Shown piece after piece: positions 26,497-35,631 of a DNA stretch of 64,000 bases. The DNA is from Niabella sp. (GTDB taxonomy: Bacteria > Bacteroidota > Bacteroidia > Chitinophagales > Chitinophagaceae). The stretch spans positions 1 to 64,000 of the forward strand of contig NZ_JASLGT010000029.1 of NCBI RefSeq assembly GCF_030150205.1. Direction: 5' to 3'. Under the pieces are notes generated by a model that was not told where the DNA came from, ran no database searches, and saw nothing but the letters and a program-made list of their open reading frames with translations. A program made the position numbers and the translations under genes. Position 1 is the stretch's first letter; each line of letters begins with the position of its first letter.

Positions 26497-27894
26497 ATGT
26501 ATATAAAGAAAATAATTGTTTTTTTATCGCTGGCTGCACTTGTATTCCAATCTTGCTCCAAGCTGGATACACCGCCCTCCGATTATATTGATCCCACCAA
26601 AGCATTCCGTAATTTAGACGACCTGAATATGGGTGTGCTGGGCGCCTATGCCCCTTTGAGCTCCACGTTAATCGAAAATGTGGCCATTGTGTCGGACGAA
26701 GCCATGCTGCCTACCGAAAATACGGTATCCAATACATCAGCACACCGTTGGCTTTACAACTCCACTTCCGGTTCGGTTACATCGGCCTTTTACGAGTATT
26801 GTGTGGCAATCGACCGCGCCAACCGGGTGCTGGAAGCTGTTCCCAATATTCCTGCATATGGCGCACAAAGCCGTTTGGATCAGTACCAGGCCGAAATGCT
26901 GGCCCTGAGGGCTTATGCGTATTTAGAGTTATTAAGCGCTTATGCCTCCTCCTACGAGCCGGATGGGATGGGGCTGCCTTATGTAAAGAAACCTACACTT
27001 GAATACCTTGCAAGAGAGCGCGTAAAATCCAATTTCGACAATATGAATGCAGACCTGAAAGCGGCCAGGGAGCTCATGCCTTCCGGTTTCAGCGACAATA
27101 GCCGCATCACCAAAGCAGCCATATCGGCTATACAGGCAAGGGTGGCCCTGTATGAAAAAAAATGGACCGATGCCATTGCGTATGCATCAGAAGTAATTGC
27201 AAGTGAGCCCCTGGCCCCTAAAAATGATTTTGCAAAAGTGTGGAAAGACTCAAGTCAGGCAGAAGTTGTATGGAAACTTGCAAGAGTAAGAGGAGATTCC
27301 CGTATCGGGGGCATCTTCTTCCGTGAAACGGGAGAAATCGTTTTGTATGCTCCTTCTTTCAAGCTCATTGACCAATTTGGCACGCCCACGCAGCGGGCCG
27401 ATGATGTCCGTTTCAGCAGCTATATCCAATACGCCCCCACCCGTCCGGCTGGTAAATCGCAATACCTGGTTAACAAATATGTAGGCGGCGATTCTGCTTA
27501 CCGTGGCCTGACGGCGGTGAAGCTGTTCCGCACCGGCGAAATGTACCTGATCCGGGCAGAAGCAGCATTGGAGAACAATGACCTCGCCGCCGCCGCAAAA
27601 GATCTGAATGACCTGAGAAGAGGCCGGATCTACAACTATATCGACCAGACATTTACAGACAAGCAAAGTCTTATGAATGCGATATACAATGAACGGTTTA
27701 AGGAACTGGCTTTTGAAGGCCATCGCTTCTTTGATCTCAAACGCAGGAACTTACCGGTAGAGCGTACCACGCAGGATGCCATTAATACATCGGGAGCTGT
27801 AAAGCTTATGCCAACGGCAGCCCAGTACTGCTTCCCCATTCCGGCAGATGAAATGGCCGTTAACAAAAAGATGATCCAAAACCCCAATTATTAA
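26497..27894 (+). CDS. SusD/RagB-family nutrient-binding lipoprotein
   Basis: A 465-residue surface lipoprotein (signal ending LVFQSC, anchor Cys20). The N-terminal SusD-like part has the conserved AFRNLDDLNMGVLGAYAPL; TPR-type helices follow (MLALRAYAYLELLSAYASSY), and the C-terminal part has LIRAEAALENNDLAAAAKDLNDLR and FKELAFEGHRFFDLKRRN, both SusD hallmarks. It should cap the SusC barrel encoded 10 bp upstream. I start at the ATG at 26497; an ATG at 26434 lies inside susC and would place 21 unrelated residues before the signal peptide. Confidence 0.93.
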   Translation: MYIKKIIVFLSLAALVFQSCSKLDTPPSDYIDPTKAFRNLDDLNMGVLGAYAPLSSTLIENVAIVSDEAMLPTENTVSNTSAHRWLYNSTSGSVTSAFYEYCVAIDRANRVLEAVPNIPAYGAQSRLDQYQAEMLALRAYAYLELLSAYASSYEPDGMGLPYVKKPTLEYLARERVKSNFDNMNADLKAARELMPSGFSDNSRITKAAISAIQARVALYEKKWTDAIAYASEVIASEPLAPKNDFAKVWKDSSQAEVVWKLARVRGDSRIGGIFFRETGEIVLYAPSFKLIDQFGTPTQRADDVRFSSYIQYAPTRPAGKSQYLVNKYVGGDSAYRGLTAVKLFRTGEMYLIRAEAALENNDLAAAAKDLNDLRRGRIYNYIDQTFTDKQSLMNAIYNERFKELAFEGHRFFDLKRRNLPVERTTQDAINTSGAVKLMPTAAQYCFPIPADEMAVNKKMIQNPNY

Positions 27895-27912
27895 CCCCGA
27901 TATTATTGAGTA

Positions 27913-28974
27913 ATGAAATTATTTTACCCCATATGCTTGGCCGCGGTGTTGTTGATGAGCTGCAGCAAATCGGAAGATCCTAATAATCCGTTCAGACCCG
28001 GTGCTCCCAAACCTCCGCCGCCGGTTACCCGTTCGGCCTCTATCGGCATTGTAGGCGATGCCGCGGATGTGCAAACCACCACCAAAAGCGGGATCGTGAT
28101 CATGGGTGGTGGCACTGATGTAGAAGCTGCCTTCCGATGGATGATTGAACGAAGCGGCGGTGGAGACGTAGTGATCATCCGGGCCACAGGAACAAACGCG
28201 TATAACGCCTATGTAAAAGGGCTGGGAAACGTAAACTCCGTGGAAACCCTGAAAATAGATTCGCGCAAACTGGCAGATGACGATGGTGTGGCTAAAATCA
28301 TCCGCGATGCGGAAATGCTGTTTATTGCCGGGGGCGACCAATCGGATTATACCGGTTACTGGAAAGGCACAAAAGTGATGGCCGCCATTAATTATTTGCT
28401 GACAGAAAAAAAGGTACCCGTAGGCGGAACAAGCGCCGGAGCCGCGATCCTGGGCAACTACTATTTCAGTGCCGAAAGAGGCGGTATCGAATCTCCGGAA
28501 GCATTGCTGAATCCTTATGCGCAAAAAATAACCATCGGCAAAGACGATTTCCTGAAAACGCCGTTTCTTCAAAACGTGATCACCGATCAGCATTTCACCC
28601 AGCGCGACCGCCAGGGCCGGTCTGCCATTTTCCTGGGCAGGGTGATGCAGGACTGGGGCAAAACACCCTATGGTATTGCTGTAGATGAGAACACAGCCGT
28701 TTGCATCGATGAAACCGGAATGGCGCATGTAGTGGGCAGCAACAAGGCCTTTTTCCTAAAAACAGATGCGGCCAAAAAGCCGGAAACATTTGAAGCCAAT
28801 AAAGCCGCTACCTGGAACAGCGATGGCAAGGCCATACAGGTATCGGCCATAGCTGCAATAGCCGGTAACAATAAATTCAATATGAATACATTTGAGCCGG
28901 ATAATACCTCGGGACTGGAAAAATTCTGGTGGTCGGTCGTTTCCGGAAACTGGGCTCAGGGTGCCCGTCCATAA
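27913..28974 (+). CDS. Cyanophycinase-family lipoprotein (peptidase S51), first copy
   Basis: A 353-residue lipoprotein (signal ending LLMSC, anchor Cys17) followed by a proline-rich linker, then a cyanophycinase domain. Family landmarks: SGIVIMGGGTDVEAAF, MLFIAGGDQSDY, the nucleophile elbow VGGTSAGAAIL (Ser174) and TDQHFTQRDRQGRS (His227). Cyanophycinases cut the Asp backbone of cyanophycin and release beta-Asp-Arg dipeptides. The lipid anchor predicts an outer-membrane surface position, suiting initial attack on external polymer. Linkage to SusC, SusD and an isoaspartyl peptidase strengthens the call. Another isoaspartyl-type peptide substrate remains possible. Confidence 0.85.
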   Translation: MKLFYPICLAAVLLMSCSKSEDPNNPFRPGAPKPPPPVTRSASIGIVGDAADVQTTTKSGIVIMGGGTDVEAAFRWMIERSGGGDVVIIRATGTNAYNAYVKGLGNVNSVETLKIDSRKLADDDGVAKIIRDAEMLFIAGGDQSDYTGYWKGTKVMAAINYLLTEKKVPVGGTSAGAAILGNYYFSAERGGIESPEALLNPYAQKITIGKDDFLKTPFLQNVITDQHFTQRDRQGRSAIFLGRVMQDWGKTPYGIAVDENTAVCIDETGMAHVVGSNKAFFLKTDAAKKPETFEANKAATWNSDGKAIQVSAIAAIAGNNKFNMNTFEPDNTSGLEKFWWSVVSGNWAQGARP

Positions 28975-29061
28975 CCTTATTTGAAATGCCTATGTTTTAA
29001 AAACAACGCATGATGATAACGCGACTCATCTGACCTGATTAAAAAAAACTAAAAAGATACA

Positions 29062-30114
29062 ATGAAAAATATATTTAAAACAATCTGTGTAATTGCTGGA
29101 TGCAGTGTTGCCATGCTTTCCTGTAAAGAGCAACCCGGCACCACCGAAACCACCAGATACGTCATGGTTATCCACGGAGGTGCCGGAACCATTGAGAAGC
29201 AATTTATGACCCCTGAAAAAGAAAAGGCTTATACGGATGCATTAACCGAGGCACTTCAAAACGGTTATAACCTGATCAAAGAAGGAAAGCCTTCAATGGA
29301 TGCTGTGCAGGCAGCCATTAATGTAATGGAAAATGCTCCTTTATTTAATGCGGGCAAAGGTGCCGTATTTACCCATGATGGCAAGAATGAGCTGGATGCA
29401 TCTATCATGGACGGGCAAACATTAAAGGCCGGTGCAGTGGCCGGCGTTACCAATATCAAAAATCCCATTAACGCTGCAAGGGCCGTAATGGAACGGTCTG
29501 AACATGTAATGATGGTAGGCCGCGGTGCGGAACAATTTGCCGCAGCAAACGGTTGCGATACGGTTCCGCCCTCCTATTTCTTTACACAGGAGCGCTGGGA
29601 TCAGTTGCAACGAACCATAAAAGAAGAAGAAAAAGGCAGGGCGGCCTTTAATGACGTGGATCCGCGGAAGAGCCGGATCTATGGCATCTCTGAAAAGGAC
29701 AAAAAATTTGGCACGGTAGGCGCTGTGGCTTTGGATAAAAACGGCAACCTGGCTGCGGGTACTTCTACCGGCGGTATGACCAATAAAAAATATGGCCGGG
29801 TGGGCGACTCCCCCATCATCGGCGCGGGCACTTATTGTAACAACGCCACTGCAGGTATTTCCTGCACCGGCTGGGGCGAATACTATATCCGCGAGGTAGC
29901 CGCCAACCGCATGTCTTCATTGATTGAATTAAAAAAACTTTCGGTACAGGAAGCCGCAAAACAGGTCATTACCGAGATCGGGAAAATGGGCGGCGACGGC
30001 GGTATCATCGGTTTAGATAAGTCTGGCCAAGTGGCTATGGCATTTAATACCTCAGGGATGTATCGCGGTACGGTGGATGAAAATGGCAACATATCAATTC
30101 ATATTTATAAGTAA
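29062..30114 (+). CDS. Isoaspartyl peptidase/L-asparaginase (Ntn hydrolase), lipoprotein
   Basis: A 350-residue plant-type asparaginase. It has a lipoprotein-like signal ending AMLSC (Cys21), MVIHGGAGTIE (38-43), NAGKGAVFTHDGKNELDASIMDG, and the autocleavage site FGTVGAVALD with nucleophile Thr218, followed by AAGTSTGGMTNK. Such enzymes split isoaspartyl dipeptides (beta-Asp-X) and, more weakly, asparagine. In cyanophycin breakdown this step turns beta-Asp-Arg into aspartate and arginine. Its position between two cyanophycinase genes fits exactly that step. The stop and the next start overlap (TAATG). Confidence 0.9.
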   Translation: MKNIFKTICVIAGCSVAMLSCKEQPGTTETTRYVMVIHGGAGTIEKQFMTPEKEKAYTDALTEALQNGYNLIKEGKPSMDAVQAAINVMENAPLFNAGKGAVFTHDGKNELDASIMDGQTLKAGAVAGVTNIKNPINAARAVMERSEHVMMVGRGAEQFAAANGCDTVPPSYFFTQERWDQLQRTIKEEEKGRAAFNDVDPRKSRIYGISEKDKKFGTVGAVALDKNGNLAAGTSTGGMTNKKYGRVGDSPIIGAGTYCNNATAGISCTGWGEYYIREVAANRMSSLIELKKLSVQEAAKQVITEIGKMGGDGGIIGLDKSGQVAMAFNTSGMYRGTVDENGNISIHIYK

Positions 30115-30959
30115 TGAAACAATATTTCAATAAAAAAAGCATTTTATTAGCTGCCTTTGTTTTTACAACACTGGCTGCATATAGTCAAAACAAAGGCAGC
30201 CTGTTTATTATCGGTGGCGGCGACCGTTCGCCCCAATTAATGCAGGAGCTGGTAAAGACTGCAGGATTCCGGGCCAATGATTACATCGTTATCCTGCCCA
30301 TGGCAACCGGCATTCCGGAAGAATCCGCTGCATTCATCAGCGGGCAGCTGGCGGAGATCTGTAAAAATCCCATCACCAGTTTTAATTTCTCCGGGGAGCA
30401 GGCCAATAGCCATCAAAGCTGGATCGATTCCGTACGCAATGCAAGGCTGATCTATATCGTTGGCGGGGATCAGAATAAATTTATGGATGTGGTTAAAGGT
30501 TCCAGGTTGTTTACGGCCATGCACCAGGCTTTTGCAAACGGTGCCACCATCTCCGGTACCAGTGCGGGAGCAGCGGTAATGTCGGAGATCATGATCACCG
30601 GCGAAGAACGCGATAAAAGCGATAAGGACAGCTTCCGGGAAATTAAAAGGAACAATGCTGTTACCACACAGGGAATGGGCTTTATCACCAGCGCCATTGT
30701 TGATCAGCACTTTATTAAGCGCAGCCGGTATAACCGTCTTTTGAGTGTGTTAAGTGATCACCCGGATAAAACAGTAATCGGTATCGATGAAAGCACGGCC
30801 ATTATTGTAAAAGGCAAAAAAGTGCGGGTCGTGGGTGAAAGCCAGGTGCTCGTTATTGCTAATCCCCGCAAGTTGAACGTATTTAACAACGACAAGGCCA
30901 CTTTTAAAAATGCATCCCTGTCCCTCTTTTCAGCGGGAGAAGGTTTTGAATTAAAATAA
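30114..30959 (+). CDS. Cyanophycinase-family protein (peptidase S51), second copy
   Basis: A 281-residue protein with a Sec signal ending AAYSQN, no lipobox, then a typical cyanophycinase core: GSLFIIGGGDRSPQLM, IYIVGGDQNKFMD, ISGTSAGAAVMSE (nucleophile Ser150) and VDQHFIKRSRYNRLL (His198). It resembles characterised cyanobacterial enzymes more closely than the first copy does. With a free periplasmic location it could digest oligomers imported by SusC/SusD, while the lipid-anchored copy works outside. The ATG overlaps the stop of the isoaspartyl peptidase gene, so translation is probably coupled. Confidence 0.88.
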   Translation: MKQYFNKKSILLAAFVFTTLAAYSQNKGSLFIIGGGDRSPQLMQELVKTAGFRANDYIVILPMATGIPEESAAFISGQLAEICKNPITSFNFSGEQANSHQSWIDSVRNARLIYIVGGDQNKFMDVVKGSRLFTAMHQAFANGATISGTSAGAAVMSEIMITGEERDKSDKDSFREIKRNNAVTTQGMGFITSAIVDQHFIKRSRYNRLLSVLSDHPDKTVIGIDESTAIIVKGKKVRVVGESQVLVIANPRKLNVFNNDKATFKNASLSLFSAGEGFELK

Positions 30960-31016
30960 TGAACAAACGGCTTCCGGAGCAACCGGGAGCCAGGAACACA
31001 AGACTTAAAACGCTAA

Positions 31017-32147
31017 ATGATGATCGTATTAAAAAAACTGCTTCCCGCTTTTCTAATCGCTTTAATAGCTATGGCGGGTTGTAAAAAATCGAAATACAAT
31101 TTTGACGATTTACATCCTACGGTAAAGAGTTTCTTTACCATCAGTAATACAGAGTTGAATATTAACGAACCCATTCAATTTAAAAATGCATCGTTGAATG
31201 CCGGATCGTATAGCTGGGATTTTGGTGATGGCACAACAACTACCGAAAAAGACCCAACAAAAACTTACCCTACTCCGGGCAACTATACGGTAAAACTAAA
31301 AGCCGTTGGTGCCGGTGGTACCGGTAGTTATGCTATGGATCTTGTTGTTAAAGATCCCAACGCTGTCATCGACACCGATAAAGAGCTTTATTTTATAGAG
31401 TACGGCACCAAGCTTGTACGAAAGATATCGCTTGTACCAGGCTCAGCAGCCGAAACGGTAGTAAATATGACCGGCAAAGAAGCCCATGGAATGGCTTACG
31501 ATTCGGTGAATAAAAAAATCTATTACTGCGATTTTCAAAACGCCAATGCCGGAAAGATCTGGCGTATGGATGTAGACGGCAACAACCAGGAAGAACTGCT
31601 CTCCGGATTGGCCGCCCCCTATGGTATTGCCCTGAATATGGCGGATGGCAAAATGTATATAGCCGATGGTCCAAACGTATCAAGAGCCAATTTAGATGGC
31701 AGCGGTTATGAAAAAACGTTTATCAATATATCCGGCGGTGCGCTGAGAGCCATCGGGTTCAACAGCAAAACAAACATCCTTTACTTTTATGAAGTGAATA
31801 ATGAGAACCTGTACGCAGCAAAATCTGACGGAACCGGGATCGGCAAGATCATTGAGGGGGCTTATGGCTATGGTATTTTTGTAGACGAAGTAAATCAAAA
31901 AATCTATTACGACGACCGGAGAAAAACAGGCATTATGCAGGCAAACGCAGATGGTTCCGGCATTGTAAAAATCGTCAACGTAGCGGGCAACCGGGGTGGT
32001 TCGGGTATTACGATTGATTACAAAGACCATAAATTGTATTGGGCCGAAACCAATAATGGTTTTATAAAACGGGCTAACCTGGACGGAACCGGTACCGAAA
32101 CCTTCCTGTCTAACGTAAATAATCCCAGAGGTATGTTTATTAAGTAA
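31017..32147 (+). CDS. PKD-domain and YWTD-propeller lipoprotein, probable surface binding protein
   Basis: A 376-residue lipoprotein (signal ending IAMAGC, anchor Cys22). Residues 45-115 form a PKD domain (AGSYSWDFGDGTTTTEKDPT, GNYTVKLKAVG). From about 120 on there are six LDL-receptor-type repeats with the pattern GI/MAYDSVNKKIYYCD, GIALNMADGKMYIAD, ITIDYKDHKLYWAE, each followed by I-x-R-A/M-N-D-G, which make a six-bladed propeller. No enzymatic residues are evident. In Sus-type loci the last gene often encodes a lipoprotein that grips the polymer at the surface, and I infer the same here. A hairpin follows the stop. Confidence 0.8.
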   Translation: MMIVLKKLLPAFLIALIAMAGCKKSKYNFDDLHPTVKSFFTISNTELNINEPIQFKNASLNAGSYSWDFGDGTTTTEKDPTKTYPTPGNYTVKLKAVGAGGTGSYAMDLVVKDPNAVIDTDKELYFIEYGTKLVRKISLVPGSAAETVVNMTGKEAHGMAYDSVNKKIYYCDFQNANAGKIWRMDVDGNNQEELLSGLAAPYGIALNMADGKMYIADGPNVSRANLDGSGYEKTFINISGGALRAIGFNSKTNILYFYEVNNENLYAAKSDGTGIGKIIEGAYGYGIFVDEVNQKIYYDDRRKTGIMQANADGSGIVKIVNVAGNRGGSGITIDYKDHKLYWAETNNGFIKRANLDGTGTETFLSNVNNPRGMFIK

Positions 32148-32171
32148 AGAAGGAAACATACTATACATAAG

Positions 32172-32209
32172 GAAATGGCCGCCACAAAATCGGGTGGCCA
32201 TTTCTGTTG
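32172..32209 (+). terminator. Terminator-like hairpin after the cyanophycin operon
   Basis: GAAATGGCC (32172-32180) pairs with GGCCATTTC (32196-32204), 9 bp, followed by a short, imperfect T-tract (TGTTG). It lies 25 bp after the stop of the PKD lipoprotein gene. Confidence 0.6.
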
Positions 32210-32227
32210 AGATTATAAATTATTTAA

Positions 32228-32623
32228 ATGCTTTTTATTGATTTTTTATATTATTTGATATACAGAGCGTATGCGGGCTATAAAACCGAGAAAAGTCCGG
32301 ACTCGACGTCTTCCGGGATTCTAGGTGGACTTTTTACCTTTAATATAACCGCCGTATATATGCTTATCATAATTATTAGTAGTGAAAAAATAGTTCTTAA
32401 TACACTATTGATCATCGGCGTATTTGTCATTCTTCAGATATGGACTTATATCAGGTATATATATAAGGACAATCGTTCCATTGAAATTTTGGAAAAAGAG
32501 TGGCTCAATAAATCAGATGCTTATAGAAACAGCGTTACGATTCTTGCCTGGATTTATGTGATCATTAGTATAGCCGGGCTTTTGGCATTGGCCATTTATT
32601 TAGGAAAAAAGAACAGCGTATAG
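32228..32623 (+). CDS. Hypothetical membrane protein
   Basis: A 131-residue protein with three or four hydrophobic segments (LFIDFLYYLIYRAY, FTFNITAVYMLIIIIS, LNTLLIIGVFVILQIW, and a C-terminal ILAWIYVIISIAGLLALAIYL). Between the third and last helix is a charged loop of 35 residues. Nothing identifies a family. The codon use is AT-rich relative to neighbours. It follows the terminator of the cyanophycin operon and is probably separate from it. Confidence 0.55.
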   Translation: MLFIDFLYYLIYRAYAGYKTEKSPDSTSSGILGGLFTFNITAVYMLIIIISSEKIVLNTLLIIGVFVILQIWTYIRYIYKDNRSIEILEKEWLNKSDAYRNSVTILAWIYVIISIAGLLALAIYLGKKNSV

Positions 32624-32800
32624 TAGCTCCCCTTTCAGCATACTGGGCTCCGGTTTCCTCTTCTGGTCAGTGGAAATACTACCCGTTGCTACGTCGTGGT
32701 TTGTTGTCCGCAAACCATTTGGAGGCATTTCAATAAAATTGATACCGGTTTATTATTATATAGCGCCGCTTTCATTTTTCTACCAAGATGTGGCCGCAGG

Positions 32801-32833
32801 AAAAAAGAAGGCCGGCTGATACCAGCCGGCCTT
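32801..32833 (-). terminator. Terminator after the arginine decarboxylase gene
   Basis: On the minus strand AAGGCCGGCTG, a 4-nt loop and CAGCCGGCCTT (32808-32833) are followed by CTTTTTT. The 11-bp stem is perfect, and the structure ends about 40 bp beyond the gene's stop. Confidence 0.85.
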
Positions 32834-32870
32834 TCAAAATCGTATTCTTATAAAAAATCTAAAAACTGTT

Positions 32871-34343
32871 CTATCGCAGGTACCCCAGTATCTTCAGCAT
32901 ACTCTGAGAGGTTTGCTCTTTGGCATATACCCACTCAATCAGTTTACCATTCTTGTCATACTCGAGGATGATGTGTTTAGGCGAAGGAATCAGGCAGTGT
33001 TTAATCCCCCCGTAACCGCTGATCTGATCCTGGTAGGCACCGGTATGAAAGAAGCCCACATACAACGGCTCCGCATCGCTTTCTGCATTCTTTGGCGTGG
33101 CCTCAATTGCAGGAACACCCAGTCCGCCCACCCGGTTATCATTATTGATTTTAGGCAGGAATACTTCATTGATATGTTCCTCCGAATCGTAATAATCATG
33201 CCCGTCGCAGGTAATGCCGCCCAGCACCACCCGCTGGTACTCATTGTTCCACTTATTAATGGGCAGCATCAGGAACTTTTCACCAATGCCCCAGGTATCA
33301 GGCAATGTCGTAATGAAAGAAGAATCGATCATATACCAGGTTTCGCGGTCGTTCTGTACTTTTTCCCCGATCACACTGTAAATATGCGCCATGCTCTCCC
33401 CTACGGTAAAGCTTCCAAACTCCGTATAGATATTGGGCACCGGTACCTTAGCCTTTTTACAGGCCGATTTGATATTGCTGATGATCTCATTGATCATGAA
33501 CTGGTAATCGTATTCAAAAGCCAGGCTGTGTTTAATGGGGAAGCCCCCACCGATATTGATGGAATCCAGCTCCGGACAGATCTTTTTAAGCTGGCAGTAG
33601 AGGTTGATGCTTTTACGCAGCTCACTCCAGTAATAAATATCATCCTTGATACCCTTGTTCAGGAAAATATGCAGCATTTTAAGCTGGAACTTTTCTTCGT
33701 TCCCCTCAATTTCATCTACATAAAATTCCAGCACGTCTTTTGCCCGTATTCCCAAACGAGAGGTATAGAACGGAAAGGTAGGCTCTTCCTCCGCTGCAAT
33801 GCGGATGCCCAGCTTAAACGGCTCCTTGCTCTTCACACTCCGCTTATACATCTGCAGCTCTTCCTTGTTATCCAGCACCGGGATCACATTTTTAAACCCG
33901 CTGTTGATCAGCTTTGCAATGCGTGATGTGTATGCTTTTTGCTTAAAGCCATTGCAGACAATGTTGATGTCTTTGGTAATCTTTCTTCTTTTGTACAATT
34001 GATTGATGATATCGATATCATAAGCAAAAGAAGTTTCCAGGTGAATATTGTGCTTCAGCGCCTCTTCCACTACAAATGAAAAATGCGAGCTCTTGGTACA
34101 GTAACAATAAAAATATTGTCCTTCATACTTATGCCGCTTCATGGCCGTGGCAAAATATTGTTTTGCCTTGTTGATATTGATACCGATCTTGGGAAGGTAG
34201 CTGACCTTGAGGGGCGTGCCGTGCTTCTTGATCAGGGCTTTCAGGTCGATGCCGTTAAATTTCAAATAGCCATCTTCTACTTCAATGCCTTCCTGTGGGA
34301 AGTTAAAGGTCTGGTCTACTAAGCCTAAGTATGAATTATTCAT
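32871..34343 (-). CDS. speA: Arginine decarboxylase, PLP-dependent fold III
   Basis: A 490-residue enzyme which converts arginine to agmatine and CO2, the first step of one polyamine route. It resembles the Bacteroidota type of SpeA: an alanine-racemase-like barrel carrying the probable PLP lysine Lys84 (YCTKSS), the GGGFPIKH phosphate-binding loop, and the C-terminal barrel with GGITCDGHDYYD (substrate-site Cys/Asp motif) and FFHTGAYQDQISGYGG. It is shorter than E. coli SpeA (about 660 residues). It is convergent with the cyanophycin operon. Arginine from that operon could feed it, though biosynthetic polyamine production is the default role. Confidence 0.85.
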   Translation of the reverse strand: MNNSYLGLVDQTFNFPQEGIEVEDGYLKFNGIDLKALIKKHGTPLKVSYLPKIGININKAKQYFATAMKRHKYEGQYFYCYCTKSSHFSFVVEEALKHNIHLETSFAYDIDIINQLYKRRKITKDINIVCNGFKQKAYTSRIAKLINSGFKNVIPVLDNKEELQMYKRSVKSKEPFKLGIRIAAEEEPTFPFYTSRLGIRAKDVLEFYVDEIEGNEEKFQLKMLHIFLNKGIKDDIYYWSELRKSINLYCQLKKICPELDSINIGGGFPIKHSLAFEYDYQFMINEIISNIKSACKKAKVPVPNIYTEFGSFTVGESMAHIYSVIGEKVQNDRETWYMIDSSFITTLPDTWGIGEKFLMLPINKWNNEYQRVVLGGITCDGHDYYDSEEHINEVFLPKINNDNRVGGLGVPAIEATPKNAESDAEPLYVGFFHTGAYQDQISGYGGIKHCLIPSPKHIILEYDKNGKLIEWVYAKEQTSQSMLKILGYLR

Positions 34344-34543
34344 TACCCTACAAATCCGGTGAATGCCGGCAGCTTTTAAGTTTTTTTAAATTGCCCGCTA
34401 AATTAGGCATTTCCTCAAAATACTTTGATAAAATTCGGATTTAAGTTAAAGTCTCTCCCAGCAGGAATTGACGCCCATATTGCGTGCTGATTATTTCCCA
34501 TTGCTATTGACCGACGATACGCAGGCGGCCAGTTACTTCCGCC

Positions 34544-34575
34544 TTGCCAACGAAGTCAAATTTCCCTTAGCTTTG
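34544..34575 (+). promoter_or_regulatory. Promoter of the outer-membrane protein gene at 34593
   Basis: TTG (34544-34546), 21 bp, TAGCTTTG (34568-34575); the ATG follows 17 bp later. Confidence 0.6.
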
Positions 34576-34592
34576 CAGTAAATCCAAACCTT

Positions 34593-35441
34593 ATGAGCCG
34601 GTTGAAACTATTGCTTTCCTTATCACTCCTTTTTATTATACCTACCGCATTCAGCCAGGTACACTGGTTCATCCGGCCCGAAGGAAATTTTTCAGTTATC
34701 AGGAAAACCAATAATACGACATCCTATCCTACAACTATAGACAATGTAGCAGTAAGGGCCACTGTTTCGGGGCAATCTGATTTTGACCGCCAGTTGAGCG
34801 CAGGACTTTCTGGGGGCATAAAAATTCCGACCACCGTTAAGCGACTTTCACTGGAAACATCCGCAGGTCTTGTAATGACCAGCTACCGGGCCCATACAAC
34901 CCTTAAATTCGAATCAACCGGTGATATTTCCCGTCTGAATATGCCCGGCTTCAGAAGCCTCCTGTTAATGTTTGACGGCTATGCCGGGGGATTTGCCGGA
35001 GACCCGGTTGACGGGAACTTCTCATATACCGTTTCACCGGAAACCACTGAAAGAAATTTTAAACCAGGACAGGTTCATCATCTTTACGCCCAACTCAACC
35101 TGGGAGCACACTATCAACTGCTAAAACGAACAGCAATCGGGTTGAGCGCTGCGCCCTATCTATTGGTAAAAAGTACCACACACACTTATACGGAATCCGC
35201 ACAGCCAGCCACGACCCCTCCTTTGTTTACAGAAACCAAAAGCAGTTCTAAAGACGACTACCGCCCGGCAGGTTTGGCCGGACGTGCGGCAATAGAGCAA
35301 ACATTAAGCACCCAGTTTGCAATACAGGCATCTTTTACCCATCACTTTTCAAAGATCTATAAGGAACGCACCAATGATATACCGGGCAGAAAGCCCCGGA
35401 TGCAATATGTTGCGTTAGGGCTGAGCTACTATTTTAAATAA
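34593..35441 (+). CDS. Hypothetical outer-membrane beta-barrel protein
   Basis: A 282-residue protein with a signal peptide (LLLSLSLLFIIPTAFSQ) and an alternating hydrophobic pattern across its length, e.g. SLETSAGLVMTSYRAHTTL, LYAQLNLGAHYQLL and MQYVALGLSYYF, ending in an aromatic residue plus lysine. This suits an 8- to 12-strand barrel of the OmpA/porin-like kind. I see no conserved domain and no function. It has its own promoter and stands convergent with the rplT-rpmI operon. Confidence 0.65.
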   Translation: MSRLKLLLSLSLLFIIPTAFSQVHWFIRPEGNFSVIRKTNNTTSYPTTIDNVAVRATVSGQSDFDRQLSAGLSGGIKIPTTVKRLSLETSAGLVMTSYRAHTTLKFESTGDISRLNMPGFRSLLLMFDGYAGGFAGDPVDGNFSYTVSPETTERNFKPGQVHHLYAQLNLGAHYQLLKRTAIGLSAAPYLLVKSTTHTYTESAQPATTPPLFTETKSSSKDDYRPAGLAGRAAIEQTLSTQFAIQASFTHHFSKIYKERTNDIPGRKPRMQYVALGLSYYFK

Positions 35442-35572
35442 GCACACTCATTCAGCACCGCCTTTACCCCAAAAACCGGCTGCAAAAGGAATTGCAGGCA
35501 GCTCCTGTGCTTTTAATTTAAGGTTAAAAAAGGTTGTATCCCTTCGTAACATTCAATACGGAGATAAACACC

Positions 35573-35606
35573 CAACAAAAAAGGCCGCCTCTTATCGGAG
35601 ACAGCC
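35573..35606 (-). terminator. Terminator after rplT
   Basis: On the minus strand GGCTGTCTC, loop CGATAA, GAGGCGGCC (35583-35606, with two G-U pairs), followed by TTTTTTG. It lies 26 bp beyond the rplT stop. Confidence 0.78.
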
Positions 35607-35631
35607 CTTTATACTATTTTTTAAAAGCCGC

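Noticed and set aside
32696..32971. 91-codon plus-strand frame across the speA terminator
   Set aside because: It overlaps a perfect terminator hairpin and the end of speA.
32913..33926. 337-codon frame antisense to the arginine decarboxylase gene
   Set aside because: The sense gene has all family motifs; the antisense frame results from codon bias.
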